Source of the DNA: Oscillospiraceae bacterium
GTDB lineage: Bacteria; Bacillota; Clostridia; Oscillospirales; Oscillospiraceae
NCBI GenBank assembly: GCA_020025275.1
Contig: JAHHSI010000004.1
Coordinates: 62,001-126,000 of the forward strand
Length of the DNA: 64,000 nt
Direction: 5' to 3'
Part shown: positions 6,644 through 15,420 of the stretch, piece by piece
Layout of the letters: every line of letters starts with the position of its first letter
Position numbering within the stretch: the first letter of the stretch is position 1
Notes under the pieces: generated by a model
Seen by the model: the letters and a program-made list of their open reading frames with translations, nothing else
The model's database searches: none
Told to the model about the DNA's origin: nothing
Made by a program: the position numbers and the translations under genes

Positions 6644-8047
6644 ATGAAAGGAAAATTTTCGGAGCGGGTGCAGTTGCTGGACACGCTGCTGGGCGTAGGC
6701 CGCAGCTTTGACATGATCGGCCGGGATCTGGAGATCTGCGGGCGTAAGAGCCGCTTATGGGTGGTCAACGGCTATGCCGATGACGAGGTGATCGAGCGGA
6801 TCATTGCCGGCTGGCAGGCGCTGCCGCCCCAGGAGGAGATCCCGGATCTGGAGTCATTTGTCCGCCGTCATGTCAGTGCCTGCGACGCCGCCGTGGAGAC
6901 GGAGCGGGAGGCAGCTGTGACGGGTGTCTTTGCCGGAAAGACACTCTTGATCATGGACGGCTTTCCGGGCGGTATTTTGCTGGAGGCCAAACAATTCCCG
7001 CTGCGCTCGGTGGCAGAGCCGGATAACAGCAAGGTGCTCCGTGGCAGTCATGACGGCTTTTTGGAGAACATCGTGAAAAATGCGGCGCTGCTGCGCCGCC
7101 GCATCCGCTCGCCGCAGCTGACGCTGGAGCATCTGCGCACGGGGGGGCGCTCCGAGGCGGACGTGGCCCTTTGTTATATGGAGGGGGAAGCGGATGAGAC
7201 ACTGATTGCCGATCTGCGGGCACGGATCGCGGCCATCGATGTGCGCTCGCTGTCCATGACACAGGAGAGCTTGGAGGAGGCACTGGTGCCTAAGCAGTGG
7301 TATAATCCGTTCCCCAAGGTGCGCTACACGGAGCGGCCCGACGTGGCCACCGCCTGTCTGATGGAGGGGAACGTGCTGCTGATGGTGGATAACTCTCCGG
7401 CAGTCATGATCCTGCCGGTATCGCTGTTCTACTTTACAGAAGAGATCAATGACTACTATCTGCCGCCGTTGGTGGGTTCTTATCTGCGTATCACAAGGGT
7501 GATCGTGCTGTTTCTGACGATTTTTGTGACGCCACTGTGGTACCTTCTGGCAAAGAATCCGGAAAGTGTGCATACGACACTGCATTTTCTACTCATTGAG
7601 GATGACTATTTTGTTCCGCTCATTGTGCAGCTTTTGTTGGTGGAGTTCATTGTGGATGTGCTGAAGCTGGCCTCCTTCAATACGCCCAGCGTGCTGAGCA
7701 ATTCCTTCAGTATGCTGGGCGCGCTGATTTTGGGCGATTTTGCGGTGCAGTCCCGCTGGCTGGTGCCGGAGGTACTGGTCTATATGGCCTTTGTGGCCAT
7801 TGCCGGCTATACCCAGAACAGTTATGAAATGGGCTATGCCTGCAAGCTGTGCCGCATGAGCCTGCTGGTCCTGATCTGGCTTTTTGATTGGTACGGCTTT
7901 GTGGCCGGCGTGGTAGGGATCTGTGTGCTGGTGGCCACCACCAAACCAATCGCAGGACGGGGGTACCTCTATCCGCTGCTGCCCTTTGATCGACAGGCGC
8001 TCAAAGCCATTCTCCATCGCCGCCCCATCAGCCGGGACAATACGTGA
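6644..8047 (+). CDS. GerA/SpoVAF-family spore germination protein
   Basis: A 467-residue integral membrane protein of the GerAA/SpoVAF family: an N-terminal soluble half (with LEEALVPKQWYNPFPKVRYTERPDV leading to the membrane part, given here as key region near residues 205-235) and a C-terminal half with several membrane segments (VIVLFLTIFVTPLWYLL, PLIVQLLLVEFIVDVLKLA). GerA A-subunits act at the inner spore membrane in germination. No gerB or gerC gene is next to it, which favours a SpoVAF-like orphan. The ATG at 6644 is chosen because GGGGAGG (6631-6637) precedes it; earlier ATGs overlap that site. A sigma-G-type promoter lies upstream and a strong terminator follows. Confidence 0.85.
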   Translation: MKGKFSERVQLLDTLLGVGRSFDMIGRDLEICGRKSRLWVVNGYADDEVIERIIAGWQALPPQEEIPDLESFVRRHVSACDAAVETEREAAVTGVFAGKTLLIMDGFPGGILLEAKQFPLRSVAEPDNSKVLRGSHDGFLENIVKNAALLRRRIRSPQLTLEHLRTGGRSEADVALCYMEGEADETLIADLRARIAAIDVRSLSMTQESLEEALVPKQWYNPFPKVRYTERPDVATACLMEGNVLLMVDNSPAVMILPVSLFYFTEEINDYYLPPLVGSYLRITRVIVLFLTIFVTPLWYLLAKNPESVHTTLHFLLIEDDYFVPLIVQLLLVEFIVDVLKLASFNTPSVLSNSFSMLGALILGDFAVQSRWLVPEVLVYMAFVAIAGYTQNSYEMGYACKLCRMSLLVLIWLFDWYGFVAGVVGICVLVATTKPIAGRGYLYPLLPFDRQALKAILHRRPISRDNT

Positions 8048-8055
8048 AGTGTCCA

Positions 8056-8091
8056 TCGCCGGAAAAGATCCTTCTTTTCCGGCGATTTTTT
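8056..8091 (+). terminator. Rho-independent terminator after germination gene
   Basis: 12-bp stem TCGCCGGAAAAG (8056-8067) with CTTTTCCGGCGA (8074-8085) followed by six Ts. Confidence 0.93.
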
Positions 8092-8100
8092 GTATCTTGC

Positions 8101-8129
8101 TTGTCATGGGAAAGGCTTTATGGTATTCT
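8101..8129 (+). promoter_or_regulatory. Sigma-A promoter for HAD-MFS-GDPD genes
   Basis: TTGTCA (8101-8106), 17-base spacer, TATTCT (8124-8129), directly after the preceding terminator and about 35 bases before the GTG start. Confidence 0.6.
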
Positions 8130-8163
8130 TATGCTGTATTACTGTGAAAAAGGGGAGAAGTAC

Positions 8164-8964
8164 GTGGCAGAACTGAGCGAGAAGCGCCTATTCCTGCTGG
8201 ATATGGATGGCACCATCTATCTGGGCGACCGACTATTTGACAAAGTGCCGGAGTTTCTGGAGCTGGTGCGCCGGCGGGGCGGGCGGTATCTCTTTTTGAC
8301 CAATAATTCCTCCCGCGGCGTGGAGGGCTATATCGAGAAAATGGAGCGGATGGGGATCCGTACGGATCGGGAGGACTACCTCACATCCGTGGATGCCACC
8401 ATTGCCTATCTCCGGCAGGAACAGCCGGGGAAAAAGTGCTATGTTTTCGGCACGCGCTCCTTTTACGACCAACTCTCGGCGGCGGGGATCCGTGTTACCC
8501 GGGAGCGGGATGACGATGTGGAGCTGCTGCTGTGCGGTTTTGACACGGAGTTGACCTTCCAGAAGCTGGAGGATGCCTGCATCCTGCTGCAGCGGGGGGT
8601 GGACTTTGTGGCCACCAACCCTGACTGGGTCTGCCCCACGTGGTATGGCTCGGTGCCGGATTGCGGCAGCGTCTGCGAAATGCTCTACCGGGCCACCGGC
8701 CGGCGGCCGAAGGTCATCGGCAAACCGCAGCCGGAGATGGTGCATCTGGCACTGGAGCGCACCGGGTTCTCGCCCCAACAGGCGGTACTGGTGGGCGACC
8801 GTCTCTATACCGACATCGCCTGCGGCGTCAACGCCGGGATCGACACGGTGTTCGTGCTCTCCGGCGAGGGCACGGCGGACGACATCGCCACCTATCAGAC
8901 GGAACCGACATGGGTGCTCGGCCATATCTGCGAGCTCTATGAAAAACTGGAGGAAACGACATGA
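8164..8964 (+). CDS. HAD-superfamily (IIA, NagD-like) phosphatase
   Basis: A 266-residue haloacid dehalogenase-type hydrolase of the NagD/p-nitrophenylphosphatase branch. All four motifs are present: LLDMDGTIYLGD (nucleophile Asp), FLTNNSS, GKPQPEM with the Lys, and VGDRLYTDI with the metal-binding acids. A large C2-type cap sits between motifs II and III. The GTG at 8164 is preferred: GGGGAG lies six bases upstream and the protein then begins just before the first beta strand, as usual; in-frame ATGs further upstream would add a tail with no family counterpart. It overlaps the next gene by ATGA. The substrate is not predictable; sugar phosphates or nucleotides are typical. Confidence 0.85.
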   Translation: MAELSEKRLFLLDMDGTIYLGDRLFDKVPEFLELVRRRGGRYLFLTNNSSRGVEGYIEKMERMGIRTDREDYLTSVDATIAYLRQEQPGKKCYVFGTRSFYDQLSAAGIRVTRERDDDVELLLCGFDTELTFQKLEDACILLQRGVDFVATNPDWVCPTWYGSVPDCGSVCEMLYRATGRRPKVIGKPQPEMVHLALERTGFSPQQAVLVGDRLYTDIACGVNAGIDTVFVLSGEGTADDIATYQTEPTWVLGHICELYEKLEETT

Positions 8965-10520
8965 AACTCAACTATAAAAGAACGGTACTGGTGGGCTTTG
9001 CCTTCTTCCTGATCTCTGCCTTTTGGCAGGCCTATGACAACACCATCCCGCTGATCCTGACCAACAAGTTCGGTATGTCCCAGACGTGGTCGGGCATGAT
9101 CATGGCCGCAGATAATGTGCTGGCCCTGTTCCTGCTGCCCCTGTTCGGCGCTATTTCCGACCGCCATAACGGCAAGCGGGGCCGCCGCACGCCGTTTATC
9201 GTGGTGGGTACGGTCATTGCCGCCGTTGCGCTGATCGCACTCTCCTTCGTGGAGGGGGCGCAGCTGCGCCGGATCGATCCCATCTCTGCCATTGATGATC
9301 CGGCGGCGTTGGAGACCATCTACAACTCACAGGCGGACAAGACACTTCTGGCGCCCAACGGAGAAAAGTTTGTGTTGGGCGAGAAGTTCACCAAAGAGGA
9401 GTTTACGGCCATCCGCAGCAGCGTGACCGATGCTGCAGGGAATACGGTTACCAACCACGATTATACCGCCTATGTGGTTCCGGCACGGCAGGCCTGCGCA
9501 TGGCAGGCTACGGCGGAGAGCCCCACGGTGCTGATGTTCTTCATCGGTCTTTTATTGGTAATTTTGGTCTCCATGGCCGTGTTCCGCTCTCCGGCGGTGG
9601 CGCTGATGCCGGATGTGACCATGAAGCCGCTGCGCAGCAAGGCCAACGCCGTTATCAACCTGATGGGAAGTGCCGGCGGGATCTTGGTGCTGGCACTGGG
9701 CATGGTGTTTGCCACCTCCTCGGTGCGCAACTCGCTCATGAGTTATACGGCCTATTTTGCGGTCATTGCCTTTATCATGCTGGTGGCCCTGGTGATCTTT
9801 GTGACCACGGTGCATGAAAAGGAATGGGCGGCGGAAATGCAGGCCGACAGCATCAAATACGGCATTGAAGAGGCCAGTGATGAGGCCAGTGTGGCAGCAT
9901 CCCGGGGCTTGAGCCGGGAGGAAAAGCGCTCCATGCTCTTCATCCTTCTGAGCATCGTTTTGTGGTTCTTCGGCTATAACGCCGTCACATCCAAATACTC
10001 GGTCTACGCCAGCAACATTCTGCATAAAGACTATAACCTGACGCTGATCATCGCACAGGCGGCCGCCATCGTGGCCTATCTGCCGGTGGGCTTCATCGCC
10101 TCCAAGGTGGGACGGAAAAAGACCATTATGGCTGGTGTAGCCATGCTGACCGTGGCCTTTGGCGCGGCGGCTTTCATGCGCGCCGATAGCCCGGCCATGC
10201 TGATGAACGTATTTTTTGCCTTGGCGGGCATCGCTTGGGCCACCATCAATGTCAACTCCTTCCCCATGGTGGTGGAGCTGTGCTCCGGCGGGGATGTAGG
10301 CAAGTACACCGGCTTTTACTATACGGCCTCCATGGCCGCTCAGGTAGCTACGCCGATGATCTCCGGCTATTTGATGGACCGCGTGGGAATGACGGCGCTC
10401 TTCCCCTATGCTGCGGTTTTTGTGGCGCTGGCCTTTGTGACCATGCACTTTGTCAGACACGGTGACAGCTGCCCCGAGGCCAAAAAGGGTCTGGAGGCAC
10501 TGGAGGATATGGAGGGCTGA
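8961..10520 (+). CDS. MFS transporter (SLC45/GPH-like) with extracytoplasmic insert
   Basis: A 519-residue major facilitator with about twelve membrane segments. The loop between segments 2 and 3 reads AISDRHNGKRGRRTPFI, the variant signature of SLC45 and GPH-type sugar carriers, and the second half has an equivalent ASKVGRKKTIM loop. An unusual hydrophilic stretch of roughly 80 residues (about 90-185, containing EGAQLRRIDPISAIDDP and KFTKEEFTAIRSS) lies between segments 3 and 4 and would face outside. Its ATG overlaps the HAD stop codon. Substrate likely a sugar, by family only. Confidence 0.8.
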   Translation: MKLNYKRTVLVGFAFFLISAFWQAYDNTIPLILTNKFGMSQTWSGMIMAADNVLALFLLPLFGAISDRHNGKRGRRTPFIVVGTVIAAVALIALSFVEGAQLRRIDPISAIDDPAALETIYNSQADKTLLAPNGEKFVLGEKFTKEEFTAIRSSVTDAAGNTVTNHDYTAYVVPARQACAWQATAESPTVLMFFIGLLLVILVSMAVFRSPAVALMPDVTMKPLRSKANAVINLMGSAGGILVLALGMVFATSSVRNSLMSYTAYFAVIAFIMLVALVIFVTTVHEKEWAAEMQADSIKYGIEEASDEASVAASRGLSREEKRSMLFILLSIVLWFFGYNAVTSKYSVYASNILHKDYNLTLIIAQAAAIVAYLPVGFIASKVGRKKTIMAGVAMLTVAFGAAAFMRADSPAMLMNVFFALAGIAWATINVNSFPMVVELCSGGDVGKYTGFYYTASMAAQVATPMISGYLMDRVGMTALFPYAAVFVALAFVTMHFVRHGDSCPEAKKGLEALEDMEG

Positions 10521-10525
10521 TTTTC

Positions 10526-11368
10526 TTGAAACCATTACTACTTGCGCTGGGGCTGCTGCTGGTTTTGCTGGTGTTGTGGGAGGTGTGGATGCTGCTGATC
10601 CGATGCCGCCGCGGCCACCCCATGTGGAAAATTCTGGGGCTGTATCGCTACGCCCACCGCGGACTGCATCAAAAACCCCAGATCCCGGAGAACTCCATGG
10701 CGGCGTTCCGCCGTGCCGTGGAGCGGCAGTACGGCGCCGAACTGGATGTACATTTGATGAAGGACGGCAATCTGGCTGTGATCCACGATGCCAGCTTGCT
10801 GCGGACGGCGGGCGTGGACGTGGCGGTGGAGGATCTGACAGCGGAGGAGCTGGCGCAGTACCGTCTGGAGGGCACGGAGGAGCACGTCCCCCTTCTGGAG
10901 GAGGTGCTGGCCCTTTTCGAGGGGAAAACACCCCTCGTGGTGGAGCTGAAGCCGTCGCGGGGCAATCACAATGCGCTGGCGGAAGCCACCTGTGCTCTGC
11001 TGGACCGCTATCAGGTCAACTACTGCATCGAGTCCTTTGACCCCCGGTGCCTTTTGTGGCTGAAAAAGAATCGTCCGGAGATCGTCCGAGGACAGCTCTC
11101 CCAGCAGTTCTCCCACCATCCCGAGGATGGAGAGGGCTATGGAAAAGGAACGCTTTTTGCGCTGAGTCATCTCTTGAGCAACTGCGTGACCCAGCCCGAT
11201 TTTATCGCCTATCGCTACAGTGACCGTGACTGCGCCACACTGCGCTGGTGCCGTCGGATCTACCACGTGCAGGAGGTCAACTGGACCATTACAAAAAAAG
11301 AGGAGATGGAGGATGCTGAACGTGCCGGAAATCTGGTGATTTTTGAGCAGTTTGATCCCCGAGGATGA
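10526..11368 (+). CDS. Glycerophosphodiester phosphodiesterase, membrane-anchored
   Basis: A 280-residue GDPD-family hydrolase that splits glycerophosphodiesters to glycerol-3-phosphate and an alcohol. After an N-terminal membrane segment (LLALGLLLVLLVLWEVWMLL) come the catalytic motifs: YAHRGLHQ (His, Arg), the metal-binding pair in GAELDVHLMKDG and the general acid in AVIHDASL. PLVVELKPS follows as in the family. The TTG start at 10526 has a GGAGGG site upstream and lies five bases after the MFS stop. It may recycle phospholipid or teichoic acid glycerophosphate at the membrane. Confidence 0.85.
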   Translation: MKPLLLALGLLLVLLVLWEVWMLLIRCRRGHPMWKILGLYRYAHRGLHQKPQIPENSMAAFRRAVERQYGAELDVHLMKDGNLAVIHDASLLRTAGVDVAVEDLTAEELAQYRLEGTEEHVPLLEEVLALFEGKTPLVVELKPSRGNHNALAEATCALLDRYQVNYCIESFDPRCLLWLKKNRPEIVRGQLSQQFSHHPEDGEGYGKGTLFALSHLLSNCVTQPDFIAYRYSDRDCATLRWCRRIYHVQEVNWTITKKEEMEDAERAGNLVIFEQFDPRG

Positions 11369-11372
11369 ATAT

Positions 11373-11924
11373 ATGCGAGTGATTACGGGTTCTGCCAGGG
11401 GCAGACGTTTGAAAGAATTGGAGGGGATGGAGACACGTCCCACCACTGACCGGGTGAAGGAGAGTGTTTTTTCCGGAATTCAGTTTGATATTGAGGGCCG
11501 CCGGGTGTTGGATTTGTTTGCCGGAACGGGACAGCTGGGCATCGAAGCGCTCAGCCGTGGTGCGGCGGAGGCGGTTTTCGTGGAGAACCGCAACGATGCG
11601 GTGCGGCTGGTGAAGGAAAATCTGGCCGTCTGTGGTCTGGCCGACCGCGCCAGAGTCCATACCGGCGACGGACTTGCCTACCTGCGCAGCGGGGAGAAGT
11701 TCGATCTCATCTTTCTCGATCCGCCCTATGGTGCACCGCTTCTGGCAGAGGCGCTGGAGCGCATCGCGGCGTTTGACATTTGCCGTCAGCATGGTATAAT
11801 TGTTGCGGAAAGTGCGGCAGATCAGACACTGCCTACCCTTGCACCGCCCTATCGGCTGTACCGGGAGTACCGCCACGGGAAGATCAAAGTGACGGTATAT
11901 CACCGCGACGGAAACGAGGACTGA
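11373..11924 (+). CDS. rsmD: 16S rRNA (guanine966-N2)-methyltransferase
   Basis: SAM-dependent methyltransferase acting on G966 of 16S rRNA. The 183 residues show the RsmD pattern: MRVITGSARGRRL at the start, TRPTTDRVKESVF, the SAM motif DLFAGTGQLGIEALSRGA and the catalytic LDPPYG. The ATG at 11373 is chosen over one at 11343 because homologues begin at this point and GAGG precedes it. coaD follows after five bases, the near-universal rsmD-coaD pairing of Firmicutes. Confidence 0.93.
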   Translation: MRVITGSARGRRLKELEGMETRPTTDRVKESVFSGIQFDIEGRRVLDLFAGTGQLGIEALSRGAAEAVFVENRNDAVRLVKENLAVCGLADRARVHTGDGLAYLRSGEKFDLIFLDPPYGAPLLAEALERIAAFDICRQHGIIVAESAADQTLPTLAPPYRLYREYRHGKIKVTVYHRDGNED

Positions 11925-11929
11925 CCCAG

Positions 11930-12421
11930 ATGAAAATTGCGATTTATCCCGGCAGTTTTGATCCCATTACGCTGGGACATATGGATATTATTCGCCGTGC
12001 GGCGAAGTGTTTTGATAAAGTATGCGTCTGCGTGATGGTGAACTGTGACAAGAAGAACCCCATGTTTACGCCGCAGGAGCGGTTGGAGATGATCCGCAGC
12101 GCTGTGGCGGAGCTGCCGAACGTGGAGGCGGAACTGTGGACGGGGCTGCTGGCCAACTATACGGTGAATCGCGACTGCCATATTTTGGTCAAGGGTGTGC
12201 GCAACGCCACGGATTTTGATCAGGAATATCAGATGGCGGCCATCAATAAAGGGGTATGTCCGGGGTTGGAGACTGTGTTTTTGCCGGCCAGTGCCGCGTA
12301 TCAGCATTTCAGTTCGACAATGGCCCGCGAGATGATCCGCTATGACCAGCCGCTGGAGCAATATGTGCCGGAGTCGGTGATTGCAGCGCTGCGCCGCCGT
12401 GATAAGGTCGGTGAGAAGTAA
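11930..12421 (+). CDS. coaD: Phosphopantetheine adenylyltransferase
   Basis: Fourth step of coenzyme A synthesis: 4'-phosphopantetheine plus ATP to dephospho-CoA. The 163-residue protein has the nucleotidyltransferase motifs GSFDPITLGH near the N terminus and FSSTMAREMI near the C terminus, with VKGVRNATDFDQEYQMA between. Length matches the family (about 160). The ATG at 11930 lies directly after rsmD, where this short spacing suggests translational coupling. Confidence 0.96.
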   Translation: MKIAIYPGSFDPITLGHMDIIRRAAKCFDKVCVCVMVNCDKKNPMFTPQERLEMIRSAVAELPNVEAELWTGLLANYTVNRDCHILVKGVRNATDFDQEYQMAAINKGVCPGLETVFLPASAAYQHFSSTMAREMIRYDQPLEQYVPESVIAALRRRDKVGEK

Positions 12422-12483
12422 AATATACGCCTGCGGAGTGTGGCTTCGCGGGATGAAATGAATGAAAGGATAGGTCCTATATT

Positions 12484-13011
12484 ATGGAAGAAAAAGACAT
12501 TCAACGTCTGCTGGATATGCTCTATGGCATGATTGACGAGGCGAAAAGCACGCCCTTCAGTTCTGAAAAATGCTCCATCAATCGAGACGAGGCGCTGGAT
12601 CTGCTGGATGAGATCCGGGGAAAGCTTCCTCTGGAGATGCGCAAGGCGCAGGAGCTGATCCGCGCCAGAGAGGAGTATATCTCCGCTGCGAAAAAAGAGG
12701 TGGAGAAGATGCTCCGTCAGGCGGAGCTGGATGCCAAGACCATTGTCTCCGAGAGCGAGACGCTGCAGCAGGCCCGCCAGAAGAGCGGCGAGATCATCCG
12801 CCGTGCCGAGGATCGCACTCATGAGCTGTACCGCGTGTGCAACACCTATACCGAGGACGCCCTGCGCCGCACGGAGGAGGCTATTCAGGCTGCGCTGGAT
12901 GAGGTGAAGGAATCCCGCGTCCGCTTCCGCGCCATTTCCGCCGAGAAGATGCAGAATCAGCAGGTGGAGCTGAAGGAACAGCGCACCGCAACTGAGGAGA
13001 ACAAAGCGTAA
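12484..13011 (+). CDS. Coiled-coil protein of unknown function
   Basis: A 175-residue, highly charged, almost entirely helical protein without membrane segment or signal peptide. Residues about 60-165 have heptad-like spacing rich in Glu, Lys, Arg and Ala (EYISAAKKEVEKMLRQAEL, HELYRVCNTYTEDALRRTEE), resembling DivIVA- or ATP synthase b-type coiled coils. It follows coaD by 62 bases and ends before a terminator. A role as scaffold near the division cluster is conceivable but only positional; I do not recognise the family. Confidence 0.6.
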   Translation: MEEKDIQRLLDMLYGMIDEAKSTPFSSEKCSINRDEALDLLDEIRGKLPLEMRKAQELIRAREEYISAAKKEVEKMLRQAELDAKTIVSESETLQQARQKSGEIIRRAEDRTHELYRVCNTYTEDALRRTEEAIQAALDEVKESRVRFRAISAEKMQNQQVELKEQRTATEENKA

Positions 13012-13105
13012 GTTTTCCACAATAGCGCACTGGTTTGGGACGGATTGTGGATACCCGGCCGGGTGGAGGCGTTCTCTGTGGAAATATCAGATATTGTGCT
13101 TGTGG

Positions 13106-13142
13106 AAAAGAGCGAACACCAGATATGGTGTTCGCTCTTTTT
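13106..13142 (+). terminator. Rho-independent terminator after coiled-coil gene
   Basis: 15-bp stem AAAAGAGCGAACACC (13106-13120) with the complementary arm 13127-13141, ending in Ts. It separates the rsmD-coaD transcript from the division cluster in the 362-base gap 13012-13373. Confidence 0.92.
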
Positions 13143-13243
13143 GGTTTACCTAAATTATGCGCCTTTCACTGAAAAGTAAGGGAAATCATGGAAAAGCCAT
13201 TGAAAACCAAGAAAAAAAGGGGAAAACATAAGGAGAAAATCCC

Positions 13244-13272
13244 TTGCAATTGTGGATAAAATAATGTATACT
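13244..13272 (+). promoter_or_regulatory. Promoter of the division and cell-wall cluster
   Basis: TTGCAA (13244-13249), 17-base spacer, TATACT (13267-13272), giving a transcript start close to 13280, directly before the MraZ boxes. Confidence 0.8.
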
Positions 13273-13281
13273 CAAACCAAG

Positions 13282-13320
13282 GTGGGGAAATGTGGAGAAC
13301 TTGACCACTTTGGTGGTGGA
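13282..13320 (+). promoter_or_regulatory. MraZ operator boxes
   Basis: GTGGGG at 13282 and GTGGAG at 13292 are spaced exactly ten bases apart, like the repeated GTGG-type boxes that MraZ binds before its own operon. A further GTGGTGGA at 13313-13320 may be a third, offset site. Position just after the predicted start point fits autorepression. Confidence 0.65.
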
Positions 13321-13373
13321 AAAACCCACGTCAACCCCATGATCGCCGTTCCGGCAAAGAGGAGGTGGCAGGT

Positions 13374-13790
13374 ATGACCGGACAGTATGCACATAATATT
13401 GATGCCAAGGGCCGGTTGTTTATCCCTGCCAAGCTTCGGGAGGAATTGGGCGAGACGTTCCATGTGACCATCGGACAGGATCACTGTCTGACCGTCTATT
13501 CCGACGAGAGCTGGGATGCGTTCATGGCCAAGCTGAAGGAGTTGTCCTACAGTAAGGTCAAGCAGCTGCGTCCTATGTTCGCCTACGCCGCCGACTGCGA
13601 GCCGGACGGGCAGGGGCGAATTTTAATTCCTGCCAAGCTGCGGCAGTATGCCGGACTGGACAAGGAGGTCGTGGTTATCGGCAGCTTTGACCGCGTGGAG
13701 ATTTGGAATGCCCAGCGCTGGGCGGCGCTGGAGGAAGAGGCCTTTGCCTCCGGTGATCTGGAGCAGGCCATGGAAGAGATGGGGCTCTGA
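13374..13790 (+). CDS. mraZ: Transcriptional regulator MraZ
   Basis: 138-residue DNA-binding protein with two AbrB/SpoVT-like halves, each with the conserved turn: GQYAHNIDAKGRLFIPAKLR and DGQGRILIPAKLRQYAGL. MraZ forms a ring oligomer that binds repeats ahead of the division cluster. The ATG at 13374 is eight bases after AGAGGAGG; an in-frame GTG at 13365 sits inside that site. It opens the cluster as in nearly all bacteria. Confidence 0.95.
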   Translation: MTGQYAHNIDAKGRLFIPAKLREELGETFHVTIGQDHCLTVYSDESWDAFMAKLKELSYSKVKQLRPMFAYAADCEPDGQGRILIPAKLRQYAGLDKEVVVIGSFDRVEIWNAQRWAALEEEAFASGDLEQAMEEMGL

Positions 13791-13793
13791 GCG

Positions 13794-14774
13794 ATGGCAA
13801 TGGACAAAAATCGATTGGAAGATCAGGCCTACGGCCATAAACCGGTGCTGTTGGAGGAATGTCTGGAGGCGCTGGCTATCCGGCCGGACGGGATCTATCT
13901 GGACGGAACACTGGGCCGCGCCGGCCATTCACTGGAGATCGTACAGCGTCTGAGTGCTGGCGGACGGCTCATCGGAGTCGATCGGGACGAGACGGCGCTG
14001 GCGGCAGCGGAACAGCGACTGGCCGCCTATAGGGACCGGGTCACGCTGGTGCATAGCAATTTCAGCTGTATCCACCAGATTTTGGACGAGCTGCATCTGG
14101 AGAAAATCGACGGGATGCTCTTTGATCTGGGGGTTTCCTCCCCGCAGTTGGACGATGCGGAGCGGGGGTTTTCCTATATGCACGATGCGCCGCTGGATAT
14201 GCGCATGGACCGCACGGCTGCCCTGACGGCCCGGGACGTGGTGAACCAGTGGAGCTATGAGGAGCTGCGGCGCATCCTTTTTGCGTATGGTGAGGAGCGG
14301 TATGCTCCGGTGATTGCCAAGCATATCGTGCAGGCACGGGAAACGGCGCCTATTGAGACCACCGGCCAGCTGACGGAGATCATCAAGCAGGCCATGCCGG
14401 CAGCCGCCCTGCGGGAAAAGCAGCACCCGGCCAAGCGCAGCTTTCAGGCCATCCGCATCGCCGTCAACGGCGAATTGGACGAGCTGGAGCCGATGATGGA
14501 GGCCGCTGTGGAGCGGCTGAACCCCGGCGGACGTCTGGCGGTGATCTCCTTCCATTCGCTGGAGGATCGGATCATAAAAAAGACCATGCAGCGTCTGGCA
14601 ACAGGCTGCACCTGCCCGCCGGAATTTCCGGTGTGCGTATGCGGCAATCAGCCGAAAATCAAAGTGATTACCCGCAAGCCGATCGTATCGGCCGAGGCGG
14701 AACTTGTCTATAATCCACGGGCCCGCAGCGCCAAGCTGCGTGTGGCCGAGAAAGTGAAAGAAAGAGAGAGATGA
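13794..14774 (+). CDS. rsmH: 16S rRNA (cytosine1402-N4)-methyltransferase
   Basis: SAM-dependent methyltransferase for C1402 in the ribosomal P site. The 326 residues include GHKPVLLEECLEAL at the N terminus, the SAM motif YLDGTLGRAGHS, LFDLGVSSPQLDDAERGFSY, FHSLEDR and the C-terminal cysteines plus PKIKVITRKP. It starts three bases after mraZ and overlaps ftsL by four. Confidence 0.96.
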   Translation: MAMDKNRLEDQAYGHKPVLLEECLEALAIRPDGIYLDGTLGRAGHSLEIVQRLSAGGRLIGVDRDETALAAAEQRLAAYRDRVTLVHSNFSCIHQILDELHLEKIDGMLFDLGVSSPQLDDAERGFSYMHDAPLDMRMDRTAALTARDVVNQWSYEELRRILFAYGEERYAPVIAKHIVQARETAPIETTGQLTEIIKQAMPAAALREKQHPAKRSFQAIRIAVNGELDELEPMMEAAVERLNPGGRLAVISFHSLEDRIIKKTMQRLATGCTCPPEFPVCVCGNQPKIKVITRKPIVSAEAELVYNPRARSAKLRVAEKVKERER

Positions 14775-15325
14775 TCATGGCACAGCGCCAGAGAAAGCAA
14801 GTACAAAGTGCCGTATACGGTTCATTAGCCTACGATCTGGACAAGCTGGCCAGAGAGCGGACCCTGGAGGACGCGGGCCAAGTAGAGCGCCAGCGGCGCA
14901 GAGAGCCGGAGGTGGTACGCCGTCAGCGCCCGCAGGTGGCGGTACAGCCCAAGGCAAAGCTCTCCCCTGCAGTGCTGGGCAGTGTTGCTGTACTGGCGTC
15001 CATGGTGGTGGTGTTGCTGCTATGTTATGTGCGCCTGACGGAGATCTCGACCGCCGTGTCGGAAATCAAGGGGGAGATGGGCCGACTCCGGGAGGAGAAT
15101 GTGGCGCTTCTGACCACCTATGAAAAGACCTTTGACATGACCAGCGTGAAGGAGACTGCGGAAGCGGCCGGCATGGGCAAGCCTGCGGCCGGACAGATCG
15201 AGTATATCGAAATGGGCGGCCCGGATACGGCGGTGGTCTATGAAGCCGGCGGCGAGAGCCTGCTGGACAAGCTGTTTGGCACACTGGAGCAGGGGGCCAT
15301 GGCAGTGATGGAATATTTCAGATAA
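14771..15325 (+). CDS. ftsL: Cell division protein FtsL-like
   Basis: 184-residue bitopic membrane protein: a basic cytoplasmic N-terminal region of about 60 residues, one membrane segment (VLGSVAVLASMVVVLLLCYV), then a leucine-zipper-like coil (LTEISTAVSEIKGEMGRLREEN, quoted region near residues 83-104) and a hydrophilic tail. Sequence is poorly conserved, as is normal for FtsL; the call rests on topology and position between rsmH and the division PBP. The ATG overlaps the rsmH stop; a second ATG six bases on is equally possible. Confidence 0.75.
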   Translation: MIMAQRQRKQVQSAVYGSLAYDLDKLARERTLEDAGQVERQRRREPEVVRRQRPQVAVQPKAKLSPAVLGSVAVLASMVVVLLLCYVRLTEISTAVSEIKGEMGRLREENVALLTTYEKTFDMTSVKETAEAAGMGKPAAGQIEYIEMGGPDTAVVYEAGGESLLDKLFGTLEQGAMAVMEYFR

Positions 15326-15348
15326 GCAGGACCATATATTGAACATGC

Positions 15349-15420
15349 GCAAGGAGTAAGAAGGTGACTTCTTGCTCCTTGCTTGACGTTTCGGCCATCG
15401 CCCGCCGCCGCTGCGGCGGG
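15349..15420 (+). repeat. Two consecutive intergenic hairpins in the ftsL-PBP gap
   Basis: A 15-pair stem (15349-15363 with 15368-15382, one G-T pair, GTGA loop) is followed by CCCGCCGC (15401-15408) pairing with GCGGCGGG (15413-15420). Neither has a good T-run. They may tune the transcript between ftsL and the PBP gene. Confidence 0.55.

Noticed and set aside
8044..8163. N-terminal extension of the HAD phosphatase
   Set aside because: It would run through a terminator and promoter, and homologues start near the GTG at 8164.
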